A stretch of DNA of 64,000 nucleotides from DASRSS01 sp963799045. GTDB taxonomy: Bacteria; Actinomycetota; Actinomycetes; Mycobacteriales; Jatrophihabitantaceae. The stretch spans positions 372,001-436,000 of the forward strand of contig CAWCVN010000001.1 in assembly GCA_963799045.1 (NCBI GenBank), written 5' to 3'. Below are positions 1 through 10,254 of the stretch, piece by piece; the first letter of the stretch is position 1, and the number at the start of each line of letters is the position of its first letter. A program made the translations under genes and the position numbers. Below the pieces are notes generated by a model. The model worked only from the letters and a program-made list of their open reading frames with translations. It was not told the origin of the DNA and did no database searches.

Positions 1-123
1 CACCGCGTCGGGCTTGACCTTCGTAGGGTCCTTGTCGATCAGCAGCACGTCGTGGGAGTTCTGCAGCAGCTCGCGGGCGATCGAACGCCCGACCGAGCCG
101 GCGCCCGCGATCGCGACCTTCAC
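1..123 (-). CDS. ceoC: TrkA-family potassium uptake regulator, N-terminal part (runs off window)
   Basis: Only the first 41 codons are inside the window. They read as the start of an RCK/TrkA_N Rossmann domain, with the dinucleotide-binding run AGAGSVGRSIA and an acidic LLIDKD at the end of the second strand. The GTG start at 123 overlaps the stop of the upstream TrkA gene as GTGA, so the two are translated in tandem. A pair of TrkA proteins beside an APC permease matches the mycobacterial ceoB-ceoC arrangement. Such proteins are cytosolic NAD(H)-binding gating subunits of Trk potassium transporters. The rest of the protein is not visible. Confidence 0.8.
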   Translation of the reverse strand, partial: MKVAIAGAGSVGRSIARELLQNSHDVLLIDKDPTKVKPDAV

Positions 124-788
124 GAGGTACCTCCCTGCGGCGGCCGGCCGGCGATGTCGCGCAGCAGCACCGCGTGCTGGTCGGTGACCAGGGCATGGAC
201 GGTGTCCCCGGACTGGATAATCGTGGACTCGGTGGGCAGCACCCCGCCGCCGAACCGGGTGAGCAGCGCGACGCGGGCGCCGGTGGCGGATTCCAGTTCG
301 GTCACCGGATGCCCGACCCACCCCTCATCCGGGCTGAGCTGCACCATCGCGATGGCGCCGGACGGGTCCCGCCAGGACTCCGTCATGGTCTCACCGAGCA
401 GGTTCTTCAGCAGCCGGTTGGCCGTCCACGGAACGGTGGCGACGGTGGGGATGCCGAGCCGCTCGTAGACCTCCGCCCGCTTCGGGTCGTAGATACGGGC
501 GACGACCTTGTGCACCGAGAACGTCTCCCGGGCGACCCGCGCGGCGATGATGTTGGAGTTGTCGCCGCTGCTGACGGCCGCGAAGGCGGCCGCGTGCTCG
601 ATCCCGGCGGCGACGAGGGTCTCCCGGTCGAAGCCGATGCCGGTGATCGCGCGGCCCGGGAACTGGTCGCCCAGGCGGCGGAACGCGTGCGGATCCTGAT
701 CGATCACGGCCACGCTGTGTTCCAGGTGGGCCAGGCTCTGGGCCAGCGAGCTGCCGACGCGGCCACAGCCCATGACGACGATGTGCAC
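120..788 (-). CDS. ceoB: TrkA-family potassium uptake regulator (CeoB-like)
   Basis: This 222-residue protein has an N-terminal RCK/TrkA_N fold: GCGRVGSSLA nucleotide-binding loop at residues 7-16 and AVIDQD at about 27-32. A TrkA_C ligand domain covers roughly the last 80 residues. It is a cytosolic subunit controlling a Trk-type K+ channel by NAD(H) binding. It is first in a tandem pair whose second member starts inside its stop codon (GTGA). The gene is divergent from the APC permease at 870, as in mycobacteria. Length and start (ATG at 788) fit the family. No channel subunit is seen in the window. Confidence 0.9.
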   Translation of the reverse strand: MHIVVMGCGRVGSSLAQSLAHLEHSVAVIDQDPHAFRRLGDQFPGRAITGIGFDRETLVAAGIEHAAAFAAVSSGDNSNIIAARVARETFSVHKVVARIYDPKRAEVYERLGIPTVATVPWTANRLLKNLLGETMTESWRDPSGAIAMVQLSPDEGWVGHPVTELESATGARVALLTRFGGGVLPTESTIIQSGDTVHALVTDQHAVLLRDIAGRPPQGGTS

Positions 789-869
789 GAGTGGACGCTA
801 CACAACCGCGGGCGGCACGGGATGCAAGAGGTTCCCCCGGGGCTGCGTATTGTGCCGATCGTGGCACTC

Positions 870-2868
870 ATGACCCGCGTCCTGAAGCGGCTGATCATCG
901 GCAGCCCGATGCGCTCGGAACAGGCCGGGCACGTCGCTGCTCGCGAAGCGGCTAGCGCTGCCGATCTTCGCCAGCGACGCGATGTCCAGCGTGGCGTACG
1001 CGACGCAGGAGATCCTGCTGGTCCTGACGGTCGCAGGGACGACGTATCTGTTCCTGACGCCGTGGATCGCGCTGGCGGTCGTGGTGCTGATGTCGGTGGT
1101 GATCACTTCGTACCGGCAGCTGGTCAAGGCCTACCCGACCGGCGGCGGCGACTACGAGGTCGCGACCAAGAACCTGGGCCGGCCGGCCGGGATGACGGTG
1201 GCGAGCGCCCTGCTGGTCGACTACGTCATGACGGTGGCGGTGTCGGTGTCCTCCGGCGTGGACAACATCATCTCGGCGATCCCGAGCGTCCACGAGTACC
1301 GGGTCGAGCTGGCGGTGGGGTTCGTCGCCGTCCTCGCCGCGGTCAACCTGCGGGGCATCCGCGAGGCCGGACTGGCTTTCGCCACGCCGACGTACCTGTT
1401 CGCGACGGGGGTCGGCATCATGATCATCACCGGGATCATCCGGATCCTGATCGGGAACGCCCCCGTGGCCGAGAGTGCGAAGTACCACGTCGTCGCCCAG
1501 CACGGCTACAGCCACCTGACGTTCTTCGCGCTGGCGTTCTTCACACTTCGCGCGTTCTCGTCCGGGTGCACCGCGCTGACCGGTGTCGAGGCGATCGCGA
1601 ACGGCGTGCCCGCGTTCAAGGAGCCGAAGGCGGCGAACGCGCAGAAGACCCTGTTCGCCATGGGGGCGATCGCGCTGTCGATGTTCGTGGGCCTGACCGC
1701 GCTCGCGCTGGTCGCGAAGGTCCGCATCACCGACCCGACCACCAACAGTTGCCTGCTGATCGGCGTGCAAAACTGCGCACACACGCCCCAGCGCACGGTG
1801 ATCGCGCAGGTGGCCGCCTCGGTCTTCGGCGGCAACGGCTCGATCGGGTTCTTCTACGTGCAGGCGACGACTGCCCTGATCCTGGTGCTGGCCGCCAACA
1901 CCGCCTTCAACGGCTTCCCGCTGCTCGGATCGATACTTGCGCGGGACAAGAACCTGCCCACCCAGCTGAAGACCCGCGGCGACCGGCTGGCCTACAGCAA
2001 CGGCATCGTCATGCTGGCAGTGGTGGCCGGCGTCTTGATCGCCATCTACAAGGCCGACGTCACCCGGCTGATCCAGCTGTACATCATCGGCGTGTTCACC
2101 TCGTTCACGCTCGGCCAGACGGGGATGGTGCGGCACTGGAACCGGCTGCTGCGCTCCGAGCGTGATTCCGGTGAGCGACGCCGCATGCAGCGCTCCCGCA
2201 TCATCAACGGCGTCGGGGCGACGTTCGCCGGCGTGGTGCTCGTCATCGTCGTCATCACGAAGTTCACCAAGGGCGCCTACCTGGTGCTGATCGCAATGCC
2301 GCTGCTGTACCTGATGATGCGTGCGATCCACAAGCACTACGACCGCGTGGCCCGCGAGCTCGTGAGCGACGAGGTCGGGCTGGTGCTGCCGCCGCGGAAC
2401 CACGTGATCGTCCTGGTGTCCAAAGCGCACAAGCCGACGATGCGTGCGCTCGCGTACGCGCGAGCCATGCGGCCGGACACGCTCACGGCGCTCACCGTCA
2501 ACGTCGAGAACGACGAGACGCGCGCGTTGCTGGCCGAGTGGGAGCGGCGCAACCTTCCGGTAGGCCTCACGGTTCTCGAGTCGCCCTATCGCGAGGTCAC
2601 CCGTCCGATCATCGGCTACCTGAAGAAGCTGCGCGCCGAGCGCCCGCGCGACCTGGTCAGCGTGTTCATTCCCGAGTACGTCGTGGGCCGGTGGTGGGAG
2701 CAGTTGCTGCACAACCAGTCGGCTCTTCGGCTGAAGAGCCGACTGCTGTTCCTGCCGGGTGTGATGGTCACCAGCGTGCCCTGGCAGCTCGACCTGCCGC
2801 CGGACAGCGGCGGCGACCAGCCACCGGCCGCGGCGGTCGCTGCGGCCGAATCCAACCGCACGGGCTGA
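870..2868 (+). CDS. APC-superfamily amino acid/cation permease, with one apparent frame break
   Basis: A polytopic membrane transporter of about 665 residues. The C-terminal 628 residues are one open frame from 982, with about a dozen hydrophobic segments followed by a soluble domain of about 160 residues (GLVLPPRNHVIVLVS onward), as in the mycobacterial permease beside ceoB. The N-terminal part (TRVLKRLIIGSP, from ATG 870) lies in another frame. The conserved TSLLAKRLALPIFASDAMSS joins it at about 930. One extra base near 929-931 explains the break; it may be a sequencing indel. The substrate is unknown. The gene is divergent from ceoB and followed at once by an RNA methyltransferase gene. 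Confidence 0.8.
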
Positions 2869-2873
2869 GGCCG

Positions 2874-4150
2874 GTGAGCGAAGCGCGGTCCGCGGTCGGG
2901 ACGAGCGTCGAACTCGACGTCGGAGCGCCGGCACATGGCGGCGCGTGCGTGGCGCGGACCGAGGCCGGCAAGGTCGTGCTGGTCCGGCACACGTTGCCCG
3001 GTGAGCGCGTGCGCGCAGTGATCACCGAGGAGCACCCGTCGTACTGCCGCGCCGACGCGATCGAGATCCTGAGCCCGGCGCCCGAGCGGGTGCCCGCCCC
3101 CTGCCCGCACGCCGGTCCCGGTCGGTGCGGCGGCTGTGATTGGCAGCATGCCAGCGCGCCCGCGCAGCGCGCCATGAAGCGGCAGGTCGTCTGCGACCAG
3201 TTCGCCCGGCTGGCCGGTCTGGACGTCGCAGCGCTGCTCGTCGAGGTCGAGGCGCTGCCCCTGGCGGCCGGTGCCGACCGCGACGGGATGCTCGGCTGGC
3301 GGACGAAGATTACCTACGCGGTCGACCCGGCTGGCCGGCCCGGCCTGCACCGGTACCGTTCACACGAGCTCGAAACGATCGAGGCGTGCCCGCTCGGCGT
3401 GCCCGGCGTGGGCGACAGCCCCGCGCTGGGCCGCGAGTGGTCCGGCCTCACCGGGATCGAGGTGGTGCTCGGCGACGCCCCGGAAGCGAGCCTGCTGGCG
3501 CACCGGCCCGGTGGCCGACGCGCCGGCCGCCGGGCCGACGCCCGCCGGACCGCGTCGCACGGGTCGAGGGTCCCGAACGGGTGCGGCACCGGGTGCTCGG
3601 GCGCGACTTCGACGTCGAGGCCGCCGGTTTCTGGCAGGTACACCCTGCTGCAGCGCGGACGTTCACGACGGCACTGCTCGACGGGCTCGGGCCGCGCCCC
3701 GGCGAGCGGGTCCTGGATCTCTTCTGCGGGGCCGGGCTGTTCACCGCAATGCTGGCCCTGGCCGTCGGTGCGGAGGGTGCCGTGCTCGGCGTCGAGTCCT
3801 CGCCCCGGGCCGCCGCCGATGCGCGGCGGAACCTGGCCGACCTGCCACAGGCGAGTGTGCTGGAGGCGCGGGCAAAGGCGACGCTGACGGCCGGGGACGA
3901 CCCGCGACCGGACCTCGTCGTGCTCGACCCGCCGCGCGCCGGTGCCGGCGTCGAGGTGATGCGCGGGCTGCTCGACCTGGCGCCCCGCGCGATCGGCTAC
4001 GTCGCCTGCGATGCCGCCGCCCTGGCGCGCGATGTCGCCGTTGTCGCCGGTGCCGGCTGGCGGTTGTCGTCGCTGCGGGCCTTCGACGCGTTCCCGATGA
4101 CTCATCACGTCGAGTGCGTCGCGATCCTCGAGCCGCAGGCAAGCCCTTAG
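2874..4150 (+). CDS. TrmA/RlmD-family 5-methyluridine RNA methyltransferase, with one apparent frame break
   Basis: SAM-dependent RNA (uracil-C5) methyltransferase. It has an N-terminal TRAM-like beta barrel, then iron-sulfur cysteines in the pattern CPHAGPGRCGGC, a fourth cysteine in EACPLG, the SAM loop LDLFCGAGLFT, the motif VVLDPPRAG and a terminal YVACD block. Residues up to about 3500 are in one frame and those after about 3565 in another, so one base is gained or lost in a very GC-rich stretch. The GTG start at 2874 is 6 bases after the permease stop. Whether the substrate is tRNA or rRNA cannot be told. Confidence 0.82.
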
Positions 4151-4181
4151 CCCGGCGCGGATTTCCTCTACTCTGGCAGCC

Positions 4182-6135
4182 ATGACGACCGTGCTCGAGA
4201 GGATCCACGGCCCGCAGGACCTCCGGTCGCTCGACGCGGCGGAGCTCACCTTGCTGGCCGCCGAGATCCGCGACCAACTCGTGCAGACGGTCGCGCGGAC
4301 CGGGGGGCACCTCGGGCCGAATCTCGGCGCGGTCGAACTGACCATCGCCTTGCATCGATCGTTCGACTCGCCCACCGAGCCGATCCTGTTCGACGTCGGT
4401 CATCAGGCGTACGTCCACAAGATCCTCACCGGCCGAGCCGGCCGGATAGCGACATTGCGCCAGCACGGCGGTCTGTCCGGCTATCCGAGCCGTGCGGAGA
4501 GCCGGCACGACTGGATCGAGAATTCGCACGCGTCGACGGCGCTCAGCTACGCCGACGGCATGGCAAAGGCGTTCGAGGTGCGCGGGGAACGGCGCCCGGT
4601 AGTCGCCGTCGTCGGCGACGGGGCGCTCACCGGTGGGATGTGCTGGGAGGCGCTGAACAACATCGCCGCGTCCGACCGGCCGGTGATCGTTGTGGTCAAC
4701 GACAACGGCCGGTCGTACTCGCCGACCGCCGGCGGGCTTGCCGAGCACCTGACGAATCTTCGGCTTCGACCCGGCTACGAACGGCTGCTCGGCCAAATCA
4801 GGGATGCGCTCGGCCGCACACCCCGTGATCGGCCCGCCGCTGTACGACGCGCTGCACGGCATGAAGCGCGGCGTCAAGGACATGCTCGCGCCGCAGGGGA
4901 TGTTCGAAGACCTCGGCCTGAAATACCTGGGCCCGGTCGACGGGCACGACGTTGCGGCGATGGAGCGCGCGTTCGCCCTCGCCCGGCGCTACAGCGCCGC
5001 CGCCGGACCCGTCCTGGTGCACTGCGTGACCCGAAAGGGCTACGGCTACGCGCCGGCCGAGAACGACGAGACCGACCAGATGCACCAGTCGCGTGGCTTC
5101 GACCCGGCCACCGGCCGCCCGCGCGCCCGCAGCGGACGCAGCTGGACCGAGGTGTTCGGCGACGAGCTCGTGCGGCAGGCGTCGCACCGAGACGACGTCG
5201 TCGCGATCACCGCCGCGATGTGCGAGCCGGTCGGGCTGGGTGCCTTCGCCCGCCGCTTCCCGGACCGCTTCTACGACGTCGGCATCGCCGAGCAGCACGC
5301 GGTGACCTCGGCGGCCGGTCTCGCGCTCGGCGGCCTGCACCCCGTGGTCGCGGTGTACTCGACGTTCCTGAACCGCGCCTTCGACCAGCTGCTGATGGAC
5401 GTCGCGCTGCACCGCCTGCCGGTCACCGTGGTCCTCGACCGCGCGGGGATCACCGGCGACGACGGCCCGAGCCACAACGGCGTCTGGGATCTGGCCCTGC
5501 TGGGCATGGTGCCGGGGCTGCGCCTGGCGGCACCGCGCGACGAGCCGACGCTGCGTGCGGAGCTGGATGAGGCGCTGGACTGCGGCACCGGACCCACCGT
5601 GGTGCGCTTCCCGAAGACGCCGCTGGTGGCGGAGCTGCCGCCGCGGCGCCGGGTGGAGGGCCTGGACGTGCTGGCCGAGCCGGCCCCCGAGGCCGAGGTG
5701 GACGTTCTCGTGGTCGCCGTCGGGGCGTGTTGCTCCGACGCCGTCGAGGCCGCCAGGGCCGTCCGGCAGGCCGGCTACTCGGTGCGGGTGGTCGACCCGC
5801 GCTGGGTCTACCCCGTCAACCCGGCGCTGGTGGACCTCGCTGGGCTGGCCCGGCTGGTCGTGACCGTCGAGGACGGCTCTGTCAGCGGCGGCGCGGGTGC
5901 CCGAATTGCCCAGACGATCACGGCCGCGGGTCTCGGTGTGCCGACTCGCCAGCTCGGGTTCCCGCAGAACTTCCCGGATCATGGCAAGGTTTCGGACATC
6001 CGGACATGGGCCGGACTCACCGTTGCGGACATCGGGCGGCGAATCGTCGAATGGTCTGCCATTGTTTCACCTGACAGTGGGTCGGGAGCAGACCTCCCGG
6101 CCGTACGCCGCGCCGCCGACGGCGGCGGTGCGTAG
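4182..6135 (+). CDS. dxs: 1-deoxy-D-xylulose-5-phosphate synthase (first copy), frame break at 4821-4824
   Basis: DXS condenses pyruvate and glyceraldehyde 3-phosphate to start the MEP isoprenoid pathway, using thiamine diphosphate. Family motifs are present: GHLGPNLG, YPSRAESRHDWIENSHAS, GDGALTGG with NDNGRSYSPT for ThDP/Mg, then GLKYLGPVDGHD and YDVGIAEQHAVTSAAG. The frame from ATG 4182 holds to a run of four C at 4821-4824; the remainder reads one frame over from GTG 4825. Removing one C restores ACA-CCC-GTG-ATC and a protein of about 650 residues. This is either a sequencing error or a real knock-out backed up by the intact second dxs at 28751. The position downstream of the permease and methyltransferase matches mycobacterial dxs1. 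Confidence 0.85.
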
Positions 6136-6168
6136 CACACGGACATCGGGCCAGGAGGCTGGGGACAG

Positions 6169-6870
6169 ATGCGGATCCTCGTGGTAGAGGACGAAGAGCC
6201 GCTCGCGGAGGCGGTGGCGCGTGGCTTGCGCCGTGAGGGGATGGCCGTCGACGTGGCGATCGACGGCGACGACGGGTACCGCAAGGCGGCGCTGACGCGG
6301 TACGACGTCGTGGTGCTGGACCGGGACCTGCCCGGCATGTCCGGCGACGAGATCTGTCGTCGGCTCACCGACGAAGGCGTACTGACGCGCGTGATCATGC
6401 TCACGGCGAGCGGCACGGTCGAGGACAAGGTGTCCGGGCTTGCGCTCGGCGCCGACGATTACCTGCCCAAGCCGTTCGCGTTCGCCGAACTCGTCGCACG
6501 CGTGCGTGCGTTGGGGCGTCGGACCACACCCGCCGCGCCGCCCATCCTCACGGCCGCGGATATCGAGGTCGACTCGGCGAAGCGGACGGTGACCCGCGCC
6601 GGCATGTTGATCGACCTCACCCGCAAGGAATTCGGAGTCCTCGAGACGCTGCTGATGGCCCACGGTGCCGTCGTCAGCAGCGAGGAGCTGCTCGACCGGG
6701 TGTGGGACGAGAACGCGGACCCGTTCACCACGACTGTGCGGGTGACGATGATGACGCTGCGCAGGAAGCTGGGTGAGCCGCCGATCATCGACACGGTGGT
6801 CGGCTCGGGGTACCGCATCGACCCCGCGGCCTTCGACAGCGGGGACGAGGGAGCCGGGACCTCGTCGTGA
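6169..6870 (+). CDS. OmpR/PhoB-family response regulator
   Basis: A 233-residue cytosolic transcription factor. The receiver domain (1-115) has the acidic pair VEDEE, the phospho-acceptor Asp in VVLDRDLPG at about 51, Thr in MLTAS and Lys in LPKPF. The C-terminal winged helix (about 125-225) ends in the usual TVVGSGYRI. The ATG follows a purine-rich GGAGG at 6153-6157. Its stop overlaps the start of the histidine kinase gene (GTGA), so the two are a coupled sensor/regulator pair. The signal and regulon are unknown. Confidence 0.92.
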   Translation: MRILVVEDEEPLAEAVARGLRREGMAVDVAIDGDDGYRKAALTRYDVVVLDRDLPGMSGDEICRRLTDEGVLTRVIMLTASGTVEDKVSGLALGADDYLPKPFAFAELVARVRALGRRTTPAAPPILTAADIEVDSAKRTVTRAGMLIDLTRKEFGVLETLLMAHGAVVSSEELLDRVWDENADPFTTTVRVTMMTLRRKLGEPPIIDTVVGSGYRIDPAAFDSGDEGAGTSS

Positions 6871-8063
6871 GGCTCTTCCGCCCGACGCTGCGGATCCGTA
6901 TGGCGTTGCTCTACGGCGGACTGGTGCTTCTCGTCGGGGTGTCGTTGCTGTTCACCTCGATCGTGTTGCTCCAGCAGTCGATCAAGAAGGTCGCGATCTT
7001 CGAGTCGACCGGGTTGATCACCTACGTCGGGCCGGACGGCAAGACCATCACCGACAACCCGGCCGACATCGGCAACCAGGCGCAGCGGACCGCGGTGAGC
7101 ACGCTGCTGCACAGCGGTCTGATCTACTTCGCGATCATCGTCGTGATCGGGACCGTCGGTGGTTACCTGCTGGCGAAGCAGGCGCTGCGCCCGATCGCGA
7201 GGCTCACCGCCACGGCGCGGCAGATGTCCACCGAGAACCTCGACCAGCGCATCGATCTCGGCGGGCCGGACGACGAGCTGCGCGAGCTGGCGGACACGTT
7301 CGACCAGATGCTCGCGCGGCTCGACGCGGCGTTCGCGAGCCAGCGCATGTTCGTCGCGAACGCCAGCCACGAGCTGCGCACGCCGTTGTCGGTGATGCGC
7401 ACCGAGCTAGACGTCACGCTCAGCGACCCCAATGCCGACGCCGAGGAGCTGCGCCGGATGGGTGAGGTGCTCGGGCAGGCCACCGAGCGTGCGCAGCGGT
7501 TGGTCGATTCGCTGTTGACGCTGGCCCGGCTGCAGGCGGTCGAGCGCGGTGAGCTGGAGGTGCACGAGGAGCTCGACCTCTCGGCCGTCGTCCCGGACGT
7601 GCTGCGCGCGGTGGAGAAGGAGGCGAAGACCAAGGGCGTCACCGTCGAGACCGAGATCGAACAGGCAGTGACGGTCGGCGACCCGCGGTTGCTCGAGCGG
7701 TTGGTCGGCAACCTCGTCGAGAACGCGATCCGGCACAACGTTCCCAACGGATGGCTGCGCGTGACCACCGGACAGACTGCCGAGCGGGTCTGGCTGCACG
7801 TGTCCAACGGCGGGCCGGTGATCTCCGCGGACGATGTGGACAACCTGTTCGAGCCGTTCCGCCGGGGCGGGCGGGTACGCACCGCGACACGGGGCGCCGG
7901 GCTGGGCCTGGCGATCGTGCGGCTGATCGTCGACGCCCATCACGGCAGGCTGCAGGCGGCGGCGCCGCCGTTCGGTGGGCTGGCGATCCGCATCGAACTG
8001 CCGCGCAACGTAAACCCGGTCGCGCGGTCGATGACCGACAACCAGGCCGATATCGCTGTCTGA
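6867..8063 (+). CDS. membrane-bound sensor histidine kinase
   Basis: A 398-residue partner of the preceding response regulator. It has one membrane segment at about 10-33, an external loop of about 60 residues and a second membrane segment at about 83-103. A HAMP linker follows, then the phospho-acceptor box NASHELRTPLS at about 166, the N box LVENAIRHN and the ATP-lid glycines GAGLGLAIV. The short sensor loop has no recognisable domain. The start codon GTG 6867 is nested in the regulator's stop. It is convergent with the RNase D gene 14 bases downstream. Confidence 0.92.
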   Translation: MRLFRPTLRIRMALLYGGLVLLVGVSLLFTSIVLLQQSIKKVAIFESTGLITYVGPDGKTITDNPADIGNQAQRTAVSTLLHSGLIYFAIIVVIGTVGGYLLAKQALRPIARLTATARQMSTENLDQRIDLGGPDDELRELADTFDQMLARLDAAFASQRMFVANASHELRTPLSVMRTELDVTLSDPNADAEELRRMGEVLGQATERAQRLVDSLLTLARLQAVERGELEVHEELDLSAVVPDVLRAVEKEAKTKGVTVETEIEQAVTVGDPRLLERLVGNLVENAIRHNVPNGWLRVTTGQTAERVWLHVSNGGPVISADDVDNLFEPFRRGGRVRTATRGAGLGLAIVRLIVDAHHGRLQAAAPPFGGLAIRIELPRNVNPVARSMTDNQADIAV

Positions 8064-8077
8064 ACCGGGCCGGTGCG

Positions 8078-9310
8078 TCAGTCGGCGCTCAGCGCCGCCG
8101 CGAGCGGCTCGGCGGTCAGGCCGATCTGCCAGGGGCGCGCGCCGAGTTCTGCCAGCCGGTCGCGGACCGCGGCATCGTCCGGCGGGGCGGGCGGTTGCCA
8201 GGCCAGCCGCCGGAGCACGTCCGAGGCGAGCAGGTTCTGTGCCAGCACCTGGTGCTGTTCGGCTAGGCCGTTGACGGCCTCGCGGCAGCGGACCAGCCGT
8301 TCGGAGGCCTCCGGATCGCGCTCGCGCCAGCGGGACGCGGGCGGGATGCCGTCGCCGCCGCGCCCGGTGACGGCCGGTAGCTGCTCGTCGGCTAGGGCGC
8401 GGGCGCGTTCGACAGCGCCGAACCAGCGGTTGAGTTGACGGCGCTGCCGCGGGCCGCCGAACACCGGCAGCGCCGCCAGGTCGCCGGGGCGGGACGGCAG
8501 CGCGCGGGCGGCCTCGATGATCGCGGCGTCGGGAAGGATCCGGCCCGGTGCGACATCGCGCTGGGCCGCGTACGCGTCGCGGGCCTCCCACAGCTCCCGC
8601 ACGGCGGCGAGCTGACGGCGGTTGCGCAGCTTGTGGATCCCCGAGGTGCGCCGCCACGGTTCGGGGCGGGGCGGCGGAGGGGGCGCGAGCCGCACTGCCT
8701 CGAACTCCTGGCGTGCCCACTCGCTCTTGCCGGCCTCGGCGAGCAGCCCGCGCAGCACCTCGCGCAGCTCGACGAGCAGTTCGACATCCAGCGCGGCGTA
8801 GGCCAGCCAGTCGTCGGGCAGCGGGCGGGTGGACCAGTCCGCAGCCGAGTGGCCCTTCTCGAGCCGCACACCGAGATGCTGCTCGACCATGGTGCCGAGT
8901 GCGACCCGCTCCTCGCCGAGCAGGCGCCCGGCAAGTTCGGTGTCGAACAGCGATTTCGGCGCGAGGCCGACCTCGGCCAGGCAGGGGAGGTCCTGGTTGG
9001 CCGCGTGCAGGATCCATTCCGCGTCGCCGAGTGCTGCCGCCACCTCGCCCAGATCCGGCAGCGCGATCGGGTCGATCAGCGCGGTGCCGGCGCCGGCGCG
9101 GCGGAGCTGCACGAGGTAGGCGCGCTGGCTGTAGCGGTAGCCCGAGGCGCGCTCGGCATCGACGGCGACCGGACCGGTGCCGGCTCGCAGTGCGGTGACG
9201 AGTGCGGCGAGGTCCCCGGGGGACTCGATGGGGTCGGGCACTCCGTCGGCGGGCAGCTTGAGCAGGGGGAGGGGCTCGCCCGGCTCCGGCTCGTCCGCTG
9301 AACCGTCCAC
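8078..9310 (-). CDS. rnd: ribonuclease D-like 3'-5' exonuclease with HRDC domain
   Basis: A 410-residue DEDD-family exonuclease that trims tRNA and other structured RNA 3' ends in enteric relatives. Metal-binding acids are visible in order: AVDAERASGYRYS (first D and E), ILHAANQDLPCL (second D) and LAYAALDVELLVEL (Y and last D). An HRDC helical domain starts at about residue 215 (LRNRRQLAAVRELWEARD). DUF3000 lies directly upstream, one base separating the two genes, so they are probably co-transcribed from 10108 leftward. Confidence 0.9.
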   Translation of the reverse strand: MDGSADEPEPGEPLPLLKLPADGVPDPIESPGDLAALVTALRAGTGPVAVDAERASGYRYSQRAYLVQLRRAGAGTALIDPIALPDLGEVAAALGDAEWILHAANQDLPCLAEVGLAPKSLFDTELAGRLLGEERVALGTMVEQHLGVRLEKGHSAADWSTRPLPDDWLAYAALDVELLVELREVLRGLLAEAGKSEWARQEFEAVRLAPPPPPRPEPWRRTSGIHKLRNRRQLAAVRELWEARDAYAAQRDVAPGRILPDAAIIEAARALPSRPGDLAALPVFGGPRQRRQLNRWFGAVERARALADEQLPAVTGRGGDGIPPASRWRERDPEASERLVRCREAVNGLAEQHQVLAQNLLASDVLRRLAWQPPAPPDDAAVRDRLAELGARPWQIGLTAEPLAAALSAD

Positions 9311-9311
9311 G

Positions 9312-9923
9312 TCAGGCGGGGGACAGGACGGTCACGCCCTCCGGCGGCAGGCCGGCAGCGGTACACAGCACGTCGAGGTAGGCACGCAGGTGCGGCGACA
9401 TGTCGGCGGTGTCCGCGGTCCAGGAGGCGCGCAGCTCGAGTTCGACGGTGGTGCGGGGGCCGTGGATGTCGCCGAAGCGGGTAGACGTGGTCTGGGTGAC
9501 GGTGCCACCGGCCGCGCGGTACGCGGCGGCTCGCTCGTCCAGGGCACCGGTCAGCCAGCTCCAGCCGACGGCGGGCAGCATCGGGTCGACGCCGATCTGG
9601 GCGTCCATCTCGGCGGAGATGAACGCGACCAGCCGCAGAACGCCGTCCCAGGCCTCGTGTCCGTCCGGGTCGTGCAGCAGCACCAGCCGGCCGGTGGCGA
9701 GTTCGGAGCCGTCCGCGCCGCGGACGTCGGTGGAGATCGCGTAGCTCCACGGCGCCAGGCGTTGCGGCGGCCGTAGCGGCTCAACGTGAACCTCAGGTCG
9801 AGCCGGTGTGGCGGTGAGGCTCTGCACCGCAGCGCGGAACAGCTCGGGGCTCGACGGCGGCGGCCGGAGGCTGCTCGCCGCCTCGGGGTCTCCCGTTCCG
9901 GCGGGGCGGTCGGTCATGGTCAC
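9312..9923 (-). CDS. DUF3000-family protein
   Basis: About 203 residues of a conserved actinobacterial family with no known function. Its most typical stretches are LAPWSYAISTDV, GRLVLLHDPDG, LRLVAFISAEMD and GDIHGPRTTVELELR. GTG at 9923 overlaps the stop of the small upstream gene (GTGA), while ATG at 9917 would give 201 residues; the overlap favours GTG. No signal peptide or membrane segment is seen. It sits between a small zinc-ribbon gene and RNase D in one leftward unit. Confidence 0.8.
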   Translation of the reverse strand: MTMTDRPAGTGDPEAASSLRPPPSSPELFRAAVQSLTATPARPEVHVEPLRPPQRLAPWSYAISTDVRGADGSELATGRLVLLHDPDGHEAWDGVLRLVAFISAEMDAQIGVDPMLPAVGWSWLTGALDERAAAYRAAGGTVTQTTSTRFGDIHGPRTTVELELRASWTADTADMSPHLRAYLDVLCTAAGLPPEGVTVLSPA

Positions 9924-10108
9924 GCCGCGCGCCGCTCCGCAGGCTGCGGGTGCACCGGCTCGGGTGGGCAGCCCAGGATCAGCGCGGTGCCGCACTCTAC
10001 GCAGGCCCGCTCGGGACAGTCGACGCCGTGGCCGTCGGAGCACGGCGGCTGCTCGAACAGGCGCGGGCGCGCGCAGGTGGGGCAGTCCAGGTAGAACTCG
10101 GCGGCCAT
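9920..10108 (-). CDS. small zinc-ribbon-like protein
   Basis: A 62-residue protein with three pairs or singletons of cysteine: CPTC near residue 9-12, C23, then CPERACVEC at 31-39. The spacing suggests a zinc ribbon. It leads the leftward unit with DUF3000 and RNase D, and its stop overlaps the DUF3000 start. A clear AGGAGAGG lies just before the ATG (10111-10118 on the plus strand as cctctcct). Function unknown. Confidence 0.6.
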   Translation of the reverse strand: MAAEFYLDCPTCARPRLFEQPPCSDGHGVDCPERACVECGTALILGCPPEPVHPQPAERRAA

Positions 10109-10254
10109 GTCACCTCTCCTTACGCACGGCAGGGTGTGTCGATTGCCAAGCTCGCACGTCCTGCCGACAATTCGGTGCAGGCGCGCCGAGGCCGAGGCGG
10201 CCGGTGAGGAGGCCGCGGTGAGCGGAGCCGTGTTGCTCTGCGAAGATTCCTGGG

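Noticed and set aside
174..2165. A long open frame overlapping ceoB and the permease
   Set aside because: Its translation is Arg/Gly/Asp-rich and low in complexity except for about 20 codons at 870-930, which are the permease N terminus. It is a shadow frame of high-GC DNA.
952..2934. A 660-codon frame antisense to the permease
   Set aside because: It mirrors a real membrane-protein gene and its translation is His/Arg/Gln-rich with no domain.
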